From assembly GCA_003156615.1 (NCBI GenBank), contig PMHI01000492.1, forward strand, positions 45,897-51,046: 5,150 bases of DNA. Reading direction: 5' to 3'. Every line of letters begins with the position of its first letter. The stretch's first letter is position 1. The notes under the pieces were generated by a model. The model made no database searches, was not told the DNA's origin, and was given only the letters and a program-made list of their open reading frames with translations. The DNA is from Acidobacteriaceae bacterium (GTDB lineage: Bacteria; Acidobacteriota; Terriglobia; Terriglobales; SbA1). Made by a program: the position numbers and the translations under genes. This document shows positions 1 through 5,115 of the stretch, piece after piece.

Positions 1-1405
1 TGAGCAATTCCACAGCCTTCTTGTCAGCGGCGGTTTCTTCTTCTGCAATGTGCCGGAAGCCAAAGTTGGCATAGGTGGAATCGTCGGAGAACAGCATGCG
101 GTCGTTGAAGGCATACTTGCTGCCGAGATTGTGACCGAGCACGATGTGCCCCAGTTCATGCGAGAGCACGGCCGCCAGACTTGCTTCGTCGGGAAGCACG
201 TCGATTAATCCCCGGCTGATCACGATGGTGTTGCCCACGCTGAAGGTTTCAAGCGGCGCCGTGAGCAGCACACGAGTGCGTACCGGGCGCGGCAGGTCGA
301 TGTTGTTCGTGACCAACAGGTTGTTGACCACGGTCTGGAGAACGTGGTCCACGTCGCCTTCCGGCGCGAGCAGGCCAGCGCGGGTGAGGCGCTCAAGCAC
401 GTTGTCTTCCGCCTGCTGCTGCCATTGACGCTCCGCCTGCAACGGAGAAGCATCCTGCGCCGTGGGGCTTTCATCGGTCACGCTGTCCACACGAATCTGC
501 GTGAGTTCGTCGTCCTTGTTGTTTTTCTTGAGGTCGTAGCCCCAGATGCGGGTCTGCGCCTTGAAGGCGACCTTGTTCTTCTTCGCGCCAGCGCTGAAAT
601 CGCCTTCTTCGCTGTAGATGTAGGCGGGCACCCAGTAGCCCGGAATCAGGTTGAGGCGCCAGCTATCCATGTGGAAGAAGTAGGAATTCCGCGGCGCCGC
701 AGTATAGGTGCCGTTGAGGCGGACAATGTTGTAGTCCTGGTCTTCCACCCACATGCGTCCCTGGAATCGTCCCCGGCCGGCGCTCTTCTGGGGCGTGACG
801 TCGAATACCATGCAGCGGACGTCGCCAAGAAATTCACGGCGAATGTAATGAAACTGATAGTGGGCGCGGTCAAAGTCAGTACGGTCGGCATAGATCATCC
901 AGGAGAAGCCCAAGGGTTGGTATTGCACCTTGAAGAACTTATGGAAGCCGCCTAGCAGGCGGGTCTCCATGCCCTTGTCGTCATCCTTCAGATAATCCTT
1001 GCGGTCGACCGACTCGCCCATATCCATGCGGCCGAGAAAGTAGTGGTCCCCACTGGGCACGGAGCCGAGTTGCGGATCGGCGGACAGGTTCTGCAAGTAG
1101 GTCTCTACCACCGGGGTGAGGGTGGAGAGCGCCTTCATGAGCGCGTGTTCCCGCTCGATGAAGCGATCCACAACTTGATCCATGGTGGTGGGTTGAGGCA
1201 GGAGCGACGGAGTCGGCGCCGGAGCGGTTGACTGCTCGGTCTGCGACTCAGGTGCTAGCGGTTGTGACGCGGGAGCCGCTGGTGCCGCCTGCGTGGCTGC
1301 GGCAGCGTCCGGCTGCGTCGAAGGTTGTGACTCCGTCGGTTGCTGCGCGGCAGCGCTGACCGAAACCAGCAGTGCGGCTGTGAACATCCATTTCCAATTG
1401 CGCAT
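1..1405 (-). CDS. Secreted M48-like zinc metallopeptidase, 3' end cut off by the window edge
   Basis: The visible part is 468 codons, reading from ATG at 1405 to the left edge with no stop. A GGAG ribosome site lies 8 nt before the ATG. Residues 1-20 form a signal peptide (Arg/Lys-containing start, hydrophobic core, Ala-Ala-Ala before Gln21), so the protein is exported. Residues 21-72 are a Pro/Ala/Gln/Ser/Thr-rich linker. Residues about 120-292 are a beta-rich domain (FLGRMDMG, RGRFQGRMWVEDQDYNIVRL) that resembles LolA-like lipoprotein-binding folds; this is a tentative reading. The catalytic domain starts near residue 330. It has the M48-type approach VISRGLIDVLPDEASLAAVL, then HELGH at 416-420 (two zinc His and the catalytic Glu). 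EETAAD follows, with Glu457 as the likely third zinc ligand and Asp461 the conserved Asp. The usual Asn-Ala-Phe before the GL turn is replaced by LETFSV. The likely role is envelope protein turnover or quality control, like BepA/LoiP; the substrate is unknown. The C-terminus (perhaps TPR repeats) is not visible. M48-like assignment is confident; finer function is not. Confidence 0.88.
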   Translation of the reverse strand, partial: MRNWKWMFTAALLVSVSAAAQQPTESQPSTQPDAAAATQAAPAAPASQPLAPESQTEQSTAPAPTPSLLPQPTTMDQVVDRFIEREHALMKALSTLTPVVETYLQNLSADPQLGSVPSGDHYFLGRMDMGESVDRKDYLKDDDKGMETRLLGGFHKFFKVQYQPLGFSWMIYADRTDFDRAHYQFHYIRREFLGDVRCMVFDVTPQKSAGRGRFQGRMWVEDQDYNIVRLNGTYTAAPRNSYFFHMDSWRLNLIPGYWVPAYIYSEEGDFSAGAKKNKVAFKAQTRIWGYDLKKNNKDDELTQIRVDSVTDESPTAQDASPLQAERQWQQQAEDNVLERLTRAGLLAPEGDVDHVLQTVVNNLLVTNNIDLPRPVRTRVLLTAPLETFSVGNTIVISRGLIDVLPDEASLAAVLSHELGHIVLGHNLGSKYAFNDRMLFSDDSTYANFGFRHIAEEETAADKKAVELL

Positions 1406-1471
1406 AACTCTTTCTCCACGTTGAAGCGATGTTTCTTTGGACCGATTTTTTCCCTGAACCGATTGCCACCA

Positions 1472-1503
1472 TTCGCTTCGCACCTTGCGGGCCACGAAAC
1501 GAA
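1472..1503 (-). other. RNA hairpin between tonB and the peptidase gene
   Basis: On the minus strand, TTCGTTTCG pairs with CGAAGCGAA around a 14-nt loop. This gives 9 pairs, one of them a central U-G. On the plus strand the same position is a C-A mismatch, so the structure favours the RNA made in the tonB-to-peptidase direction. No T-tract follows, so it is not a standard intrinsic terminator. It could stabilise or separate the two parts of a shared transcript. The rest of the 131-bp gap shows no convincing promoter. Confidence 0.4.
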
Positions 1504-1536
1504 CTTTCTGACGTAAAGTCTCAAGCACTCAAACTC

Positions 1537-2571
1537 TTAGTAGGCCATCTGAAACGTCACGTGCACGATCGCCGTCGAATCCACCGGCTGTCCCATACGA
1601 AGTGCCGGCTTGAAGCGCATTTTGTTGGCGGCCGCAATGGCAGTCTCATCCAGGCCGTGACCCAGGCCGCGGACCACGCGATTCACATGCAGCGTCCCGT
1701 TGGCGCCGAACATCACTTCCAGCAGAACCTCGCCTTCCAGCTTCAGGTTGCGAGCGTCCTCGGTGTACAGCGGCTGCGGTTTGAACGTGATCTCCACCGG
1801 TGAGTTTGCAGGTCCGGTATCTGCCTGTGCGATCTTCTGTCCGCTGTGAACGACCTGCTCCGACCCGAACCCGCCGGTCGAGATTCCTGCCCCACCGCTG
1901 CGACCGTCGCCCTTGCCTCCCGTGGCGATGCCGTTGCCGAAGCCGGCGCTGGCGACTGTTCCCTTGATGCCTTTCGCCCCGCCGGATCCGTTGCCCTGTC
2001 CTGGACCCGCTGGCATGTCAAACGAACCAGCCTGTGCCGCGTAGAGCTTGGCGCCTTGCTTGCCCGTCCCTTTCAAACCATTGGGGTCGCCGAAACCTCC
2101 GGTCTGCACCTTCGCTACCGCCGCATTGACCGTGGGAACCACTGAGCTGCCCTCAAATTCTCCGACATGCAAGAGTTGTGGCCGCGCTCCGCCTGAAGTG
2201 ACCCTCAATTGAGGGGCGGCGAACGTGTTGACCACTACTCGAGGCGCTTCCACCCGTTCGGGAGTCGGCGCGCGATGAACTGCGCGCGGTACGATCAACC
2301 TCGGGCGATCGAAAACCGGCGCCCGAGGAAGCAGCTTGGTCTTCATCGGCCTCACGCTGATTGGCGCGGGCTCCGGCTTCAGGGCGGGAAGCGGAATCAA
2401 CGAGGTGACACGATACGTCCTAAACGGCATCGAGTCGGGAAACAGAATTCCAAGGTTAATGATGACCAAAGTAACCAGGATTATGAAGGCGTAGCTGGCG
2501 GCCAGCGCGCGCTTGTCAATCTTGCGCTCGGGAAGAATGCCGAGCTGAAAGCTATGGTGATACGTAGCCAT
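1537..2571 (-). CDS. tonB: Energy transducer TonB family protein with glycine-rich linker
   Basis: This 344-aa inner-membrane-anchored periplasmic protein is expected to pass ExbB/ExbD proton-motive energy to TonB-dependent outer-membrane receptors. A GGAG ribosome site sits 7 nt before the ATG. Residues 1-21 are a polar cytoplasmic start with basic residues (ERKIDKR). Residues about 22-44 are a single transmembrane segment (SYAFIILVTLVIINLGILF). Residues 58-120 are Pro-rich with many basic residues. Residues 157-245 are a Gly/Ser/Ala-rich stretch with repeated GFG turns (GGFGDPNG, AGFGNG, GGFGSEQ). Residues 258-344 are the TonB C-terminal domain: PLYTEDARNLKLEGEVLLEV, then the GLDETAIAAANKMRFKPA helix-strand signature, ending in VHVTF. 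No exbB, exbD or receptor gene is in the window. Acidobacteria-type genomes often carry many TonB paralogues, so this one may serve a specific receptor or a non-import role. The minus-strand peptidase gene follows it. The family call is firm; the partner is unknown. Confidence 0.92.
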   Translation of the reverse strand: MATYHHSFQLGILPERKIDKRALAASYAFIILVTLVIINLGILFPDSMPFRTYRVTSLIPLPALKPEPAPISVRPMKTKLLPRAPVFDRPRLIVPRAVHRAPTPERVEAPRVVVNTFAAPQLRVTSGGARPQLLHVGEFEGSSVVPTVNAAVAKVQTGGFGDPNGLKGTGKQGAKLYAAQAGSFDMPAGPGQGNGSGGAKGIKGTVASAGFGNGIATGGKGDGRSGGAGISTGGFGSEQVVHSGQKIAQADTGPANSPVEITFKPQPLYTEDARNLKLEGEVLLEVMFGANGTLHVNRVVRGLGHGLDETAIAAANKMRFKPALRMGQPVDSTAIVHVTFQMAY

Positions 2572-2625
2572 GGATTAGCTCCAAGGGGATCCTGGCCGAG
2601 GAACCGGACCAGGACTGGAACTTCC

Positions 2626-2654
2626 AACATACGAGAGAAGGGACAGGGGGTAAA
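2626..2654 (-). promoter_or_regulatory. Weak sigma-70-like promoter candidate for tonB
   Basis: Read on the minus strand, TTTACC (2654-2649) and TATGTT (2631-2626) are separated by 17 bp, each matching the consensus at 4 of 6 positions. The -10 box lies about 54 bp upstream of the tonB ATG, on the correct strand. Matches of this quality also occur by chance, so this is a suggestion only. Confidence 0.25.
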
Positions 2655-2661
2655 CGTGTCC

Positions 2662-2703
2662 ACGGCTCTTGGCCTAAGGTAACCGGGTAAAGTGAAGAGC
2701 CGT
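2662..2703. repeat. Perfect 9-bp inverted repeat with 24-bp spacer
   Basis: ACGGCTCTT at 2662-2670 is the exact reverse complement of AAGAGCCGT at 2695-2703. The 24-bp spacer contains a small palindrome, GGTAACC. The repeat lies just upstream of the tonB promoter candidate in the divergent intergenic region, so it could be a regulator site or a stem-loop in RNA. Nothing in the window identifies a binding protein. Confidence 0.45.
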
Positions 2704-2709
2704 TTGGAG

Positions 2710-2720
2710 TTCGGTCCGAA
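2710..2720. promoter_or_regulatory. Short palindrome TTCGGTCCGAA, possible operator
   Basis: Two 5-bp arms, TTCGG and CCGAA, flank a single central T. It is one of four palindromes within about 175 bp of the tonB/lipid-enzyme divergent region. A short perfect palindrome is compatible with a dimeric repressor site, but no adjacent regulator gene supports this. Confidence 0.25.
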
Positions 2721-2792
2721 ATGAGTTGGGGCGAAGCTGACTCACCGACGGCCCGACGTGATTTCCGACAGAGGGCACCGGACCCCACCTCT

Positions 2793-2806
2793 ACACCCCA
2801 GGGTGT
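2793..2806. repeat. Compact inverted repeat next to the orphan terminator
   Basis: ACACCC and GGGTGT are perfect 6-bp complementary arms around the two bases CA. The loop is too tight for an ideal RNA hairpin, so a DNA site or a slightly opened stem is more likely. It lies 7 bp upstream of the terminator stem at 2814. Confidence 0.3.
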
Positions 2807-2813
2807 CTCGTCC

Positions 2814-2837
2814 AAGCTCCGCTTGGGCGGGGCTTTT
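2814..2837 (+). terminator. Intrinsic terminator with no plus-strand gene upstream
   Basis: AAGCTCCGC (2814-2822) pairs with GCGGGGCTT (2827-2835) over 9 pairs, including one U-G, around a TTGG tetraloop. The run of T at 2834-2837 overlaps and follows the stem base. This is a GC-rich stem with a short T-tract on the plus strand; the minus strand has no T-tract after the stem. No plus-strand gene lies between the window start and this point. It may therefore end a small RNA or antisense transcript, or act as a leader attenuator before the gene at 2995. The T-tract is short, so its strength is uncertain. Confidence 0.5.
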
Positions 2838-2925
2838 CTGCGCTCCGTGTAACCCTGCAAACCCCGCGACGACACCAAACTCACGGCCAGCCGAGCCCGC
2901 TAAACGTCCGTTACGGCCTCACTTC

Positions 2926-2954
2926 TTTTCAGCGAAGGCTTCCTGTCGTATCTT
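2926..2954 (+). promoter_or_regulatory. Promoter candidate for the hydroxylase/desaturase gene
   Basis: TTTTCA (2926-2931) and TATCTT (2949-2954) are separated by 17 bp, each a 4-of-6 match. Initiation near 2961 would give a leader of about 34 nt containing the AGGAG site. This promoter would lie downstream of the terminator at 2814-2837 and so bypass it. Confidence is low because both boxes are weak. Confidence 0.3.
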
Positions 2955-2984
2955 TCTAGAAGCTGGAGTGGACGATCGTAAACT

Positions 2985-2989
2985 AGGAG
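2985..2989 (+). promoter_or_regulatory. Ribosome binding site that sets a GTG start at 2995
   Basis: AGGAG lies 5 nt before GTG at 2995-2997. The reading frame stays open upstream to an ATT/GTG region near 2757, but that upstream stretch spans the terminator and palindromes and encodes no recognisable domain. A GTG at 2968 is a weaker alternative start. Confidence 0.75.
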
Positions 2990-2994
2990 ACATC

Positions 2995-4128
2995 GTGATC
3001 GAGCAAAAAATCAACGAATTCTTTGGCGATGCCGAGTCTACTGGCTTTGGAACCGGTTGGTGGAGCGGGGTGCTGTCCGCCTTTTTGGGGTTTCTTTCGT
3101 TCGGAGGAGTTGTGTGCCTGCACTTTCCTCAGCTGCTAAGCTCGCCCGAACTGCGTGTGCACTATCCGATGCATACGATGCGGGTTTTGATCCAATGCCT
3201 AATCGTCGGGGCAATTTTCTTCGGAATCATTTCTTCGATTCGGCGTAAGAAAAAGACTTTGGCATTGACGGGAATGTTGCTGGCCACGGCGGCAACCGCG
3301 TTGGGCGGATCGAGCGTGCAGATTAACAATAATTTGCACAACGGCCCTGCAATTGGCCTGGACTGGTTCTTGCTTGATCTGCTTTTGATGGCACTCATCT
3401 ACGTGCCACTGGAAAGAGTCTGGCCGCAGTATCCAAAACAAGGGACATTCAGGAACGAGTGGACTTTGGATGTGGTTTATTTTATGTCGACTCATCTTCC
3501 GATCCAGGTCTTATCTTTTCTGGTTTTATTGCCCGCGACTCAGGCCACCAAATATTTGGGCGTTCCGGCTTTCCAACACTTGATCGCGCGCTTGCCTTGG
3601 CTTTTGCAATTTGCCTTGGCCGTCGTGGTTGCGGACGTCGCTGAATATTTCATTCACCTGGCTTTGCACAAAGTGCCGTTTCTATGGCGCTTTCACGCTA
3701 TTCACCATTCTTCGAAGGCGCTGGATTGGATCGCCGGCTCACGCTCTCACTTTGTCGACGACACGCTGGTACGCGGATTTATCCTGGTTCCGCTCATGTT
3801 CGGATTTTCGCAATCGATCATCCTGGCCTACTTGATTTTTGTGACGCTTCACGCAACCTGGACGCACTGCAATTTCGGTCCTAATGTAAAGTGGCTCGAA
3901 AAGTTTCTGGTTATGCCCCGATATCACCATTGGCACCACACTTCGCAAAAAGAGGGCATCGACAAGAACTTTGCCATCCATTTTCCGTGGATCGATAAAC
4001 TCTTCGGCACTTACTACTTTCCTGAGGAATGGCCTGAGCGCTACGGGCTGGACGGCGAAGAGATTTCGCCGCGCTTCGTTGGACAGACGCTTGAGCCTTT
4101 TCTTCCAAAAAGAAAAGGAATGGCCTAA
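2995..4128 (+). CDS. Fatty acid hydroxylase / sterol desaturase superfamily membrane protein
   Basis: This is a 377-aa integral membrane di-iron oxygenase, chosen from the GTG start with AGGAG 5 nt upstream. It carries the complete His pattern of the superfamily. The first part is D214-x3-Y218 leading to HLALH at 221-225, where the common HRxxH has Leu in place of Arg. Then come WRFHAIHHSS with HAIHH at 234-238, H252, HATWTHCN with H286 and H291, and PRYHHWHH at 310-315 giving the last HxxHH. The ending NFAIHFPWIDKLFGTYYFP, with EWPERYGL at 345-352, is typical of the family. Hydrophobic segments lie near 24-44, 62-82, 90-105, 122-140, 165-182, 200-222 and 260-285. The first three form an N-terminal extension beyond the core domain. 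The family uses O2 to hydroxylate or desaturate lipids such as sterols, hopanoids, carotenoids, fatty acids or ether lipids; the substrate here cannot be told. It converges on the fatty acid desaturase gene, with 11 bp between the stops. Confidence 0.9.
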   Translation: MIEQKINEFFGDAESTGFGTGWWSGVLSAFLGFLSFGGVVCLHFPQLLSSPELRVHYPMHTMRVLIQCLIVGAIFFGIISSIRRKKKTLALTGMLLATAATALGGSSVQINNNLHNGPAIGLDWFLLDLLLMALIYVPLERVWPQYPKQGTFRNEWTLDVVYFMSTHLPIQVLSFLVLLPATQATKYLGVPAFQHLIARLPWLLQFALAVVVADVAEYFIHLALHKVPFLWRFHAIHHSSKALDWIAGSRSHFVDDTLVRGFILVPLMFGFSQSIILAYLIFVTLHATWTHCNFGPNVKWLEKFLVMPRYHHWHHTSQKEGIDKNFAIHFPWIDKLFGTYYFPEEWPERYGLDGEEISPRFVGQTLEPFLPKRKGMA

Positions 4129-4136
4129 AAAGGCAT
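4096..4136. terminator. Candidate bidirectional termination region between convergent genes
   Basis: Two structures overlap the last codons of the plus-strand gene. CCTTTTCTT (4096-4104) pairs perfectly with AAGAAAAGG (4110-4118) around a 5-nt loop, an AT-rich 9-bp stem. A second, weaker stem (4120-4136, ATGGCCT with AGGCAT, one bulged G) is followed on the minus strand by the U-rich run made from the first repeat. This suits termination of the minus-strand desaturase transcript. The plus-strand side lacks a strong T-tract. Neither is a textbook terminator. Confidence 0.35.
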
Positions 4137-4139
4137 GGT

Positions 4140-4997
4140 CTAAAAATCGAGTGCGGCCAGTGCAACGTCCGGGGGTTTCAGTTCGCCTCTCGCCGTCGCC
4201 TTGACGAGCCCGAGACCCTTCATAACTTTGACCGTCAGGAATCCAAAGTCGTATTCGGATTCGTCGTGGCTCAGCCGCAACAGTGTTTGATAGTGGTGAT
4301 GATTATTCTGCAGGCAGGCGCTGAAGGTCGCCGTCACGGGCAGCCACTCGCCAATGTTCATCGCGTTGTCGCGTTCATCGTCATACCGCCGGTATCCAAA
4401 TTTTCGGGTGTGGGTCCAGTAGTTTTGAATCATGTTGACCCACCATCCAAAAATTCGCACTCCCAGCCACATCACGAGTACGAACTTCAGACTTCCAACT
4501 AGCAGCCATAAAAGGCAAAAATTGGCGGTTTGAGCAATGACGGCAAACACCGGGCTGCCCGTCACCCGGAAGGTTCGCGACTTCAAGATGTCATCGTTGG
4601 CCAGATTCTCCTGACACGGATACGGTAGGAGACAGAGATACGCGGCACGCCAAAAACCATCGCTGTCAAGTTTATTGGGGTCGCCATCATGGTCTGAGTT
4701 TTTATGATGCAATCGATGGCGGTTCACCCAGGTGATTGGATTCACATAGATCGCGAAGGTGTTATTCACGATGGTAACGGCTTTGATAAACCATTCCTTG
4801 TAGTCGAGTGAACGATGAGCGATTCCCATATGAAGAACATCGGCCAGATACAAGCCGCCCATAAACCAGCAAAAAATAAAATAAACCGCGCCGATCAACA
4901 ATCCCTTCCACGGTCCCAGGTGAGCCGGGGCGGAATACACACAAGCCAGCATGGAAAGAATAATAATCAGATAGCCTGTGAGGCTGTATATTTTCAT
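4140..4997 (-). CDS. Membrane fatty acid desaturase (acyl-lipid/acyl-CoA, delta-9-like family)
   Basis: This 285-aa protein is expected to insert a double bond into acyl chains using a membrane di-iron site, O2 and an electron donor. Box 1 is HMGIAH at 56-61, followed by RSL as in HRxxxHRS-type enzymes. Box 2 is HRLHH at 94-98 in WVNRHRLHHKNSDHDGDPN, with the conserved D-x2-DP tail. H196 lies in the NYWTHTRKFGYR segment. Box 3 is QNNHHHY at 230-236, so Gln230 takes the place of the usual first His while H233 and H234 remain. The C-terminal YDFGFLTVKVMKGLGLVK matches the family's end helix. Hydrophobic segments lie near 5-23, 32-54, 73-88, 147-170 and 171-190. At 285 aa it is near the bacterial family's normal size and has no fused cytochrome b5. 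The ribosome site is weak (GACGGG about 9 nt before the ATG). Gene order suggests shared lipid physiology with the convergent hydroxylase-family gene. Regiospecificity cannot be read from sequence. Confidence 0.9.
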   Translation of the reverse strand: MKIYSLTGYLIIILSMLACVYSAPAHLGPWKGLLIGAVYFIFCWFMGGLYLADVLHMGIAHRSLDYKEWFIKAVTIVNNTFAIYVNPITWVNRHRLHHKNSDHDGDPNKLDSDGFWRAAYLCLLPYPCQENLANDDILKSRTFRVTGSPVFAVIAQTANFCLLWLLVGSLKFVLVMWLGVRIFGWWVNMIQNYWTHTRKFGYRRYDDERDNAMNIGEWLPVTATFSACLQNNHHHYQTLLRLSHDESEYDFGFLTVKVMKGLGLVKATARGELKPPDVALAALDF

Positions 4998-5017
4998 AGA
5001 TAATTTCCCGTCGGGGT

Positions 5018-5046
5018 ATTCAACCAGAAATCAGAGATGCTTTCAA
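5018..5046 (-). promoter_or_regulatory. Promoter candidate for the fatty acid desaturase gene
   Basis: On the minus strand, TTGAAA (5046-5041, 5 of 6) and TTGAAT (5023-5018, 4 of 6) are 17 bp apart. The -10 box ends 20 bp before the ATG. The -10 box lacks the important A at position 2, which lowers confidence. Confidence 0.3.
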
Positions 5047-5067
5047 ATCTCGCCTTTGGCGTGATGT

Positions 5068-5095
5068 TTGTCCGGAGCCACCCGGTCTGTATAGT
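5068..5095 (+). promoter_or_regulatory. Good sigma-70-like promoter for the gene at the right edge
   Basis: TTGTCC (5068-5073, 4 of 6) and TATAGT (5090-5095, 5 of 6) are spaced by 16 bp. The -10 box ends 20 bp before the ATG at 5116, and GGAGG lies in between, so promoter, ribosome site and start codon are consistent with each other. Confidence 0.5.
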
Positions 5096-5115
5096 GGCTT
5101 AAATACGGAGGGAAG

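Noticed and set aside
344..955. 203-codon open frame on the plus strand
   Set aside because: It lies entirely antisense to the peptidase gene, which has a signal peptide, an HELGH site and a consistent ribosome site. The plus-strand translation has no recognisable domain and no good ribosome site.
1441..1464. Direct repeat ACCGATT twice, 17 bp apart, upstream of the peptidase gene
   Set aside because: Seven-base repeats at this distance are readily expected by chance, and no promoter or regulator context supports an operator.
2209..2682. 157-codon open frame on the plus strand overlapping the 5' part of tonB
   Set aside because: It is antisense to the TonB membrane anchor and Pro-rich region. 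The translation is Arg/Gly-rich, as expected from the complement of a GC-rich gene, and it runs into the palindromic non-coding region.
2552..2884. 110-codon minus-strand open frame across the intergenic region
   Set aside because: It overlaps the tonB start out of frame, passes through the terminator and palindromes, and encodes nothing recognisable.
2758..2994. Upstream extension of the hydroxylase-family gene (79 more codons)
   Set aside because: The frame is open, but the sequence spans the intrinsic terminator, gives a Pro/Arg-rich peptide without domain character, and the AGGAG-GTG start at 2995 fits much better.
4266..4502. 78-codon plus-strand open frame
   Set aside because: It is antisense to the His-box region of the fatty acid desaturase and has no supporting ribosome site or motif.
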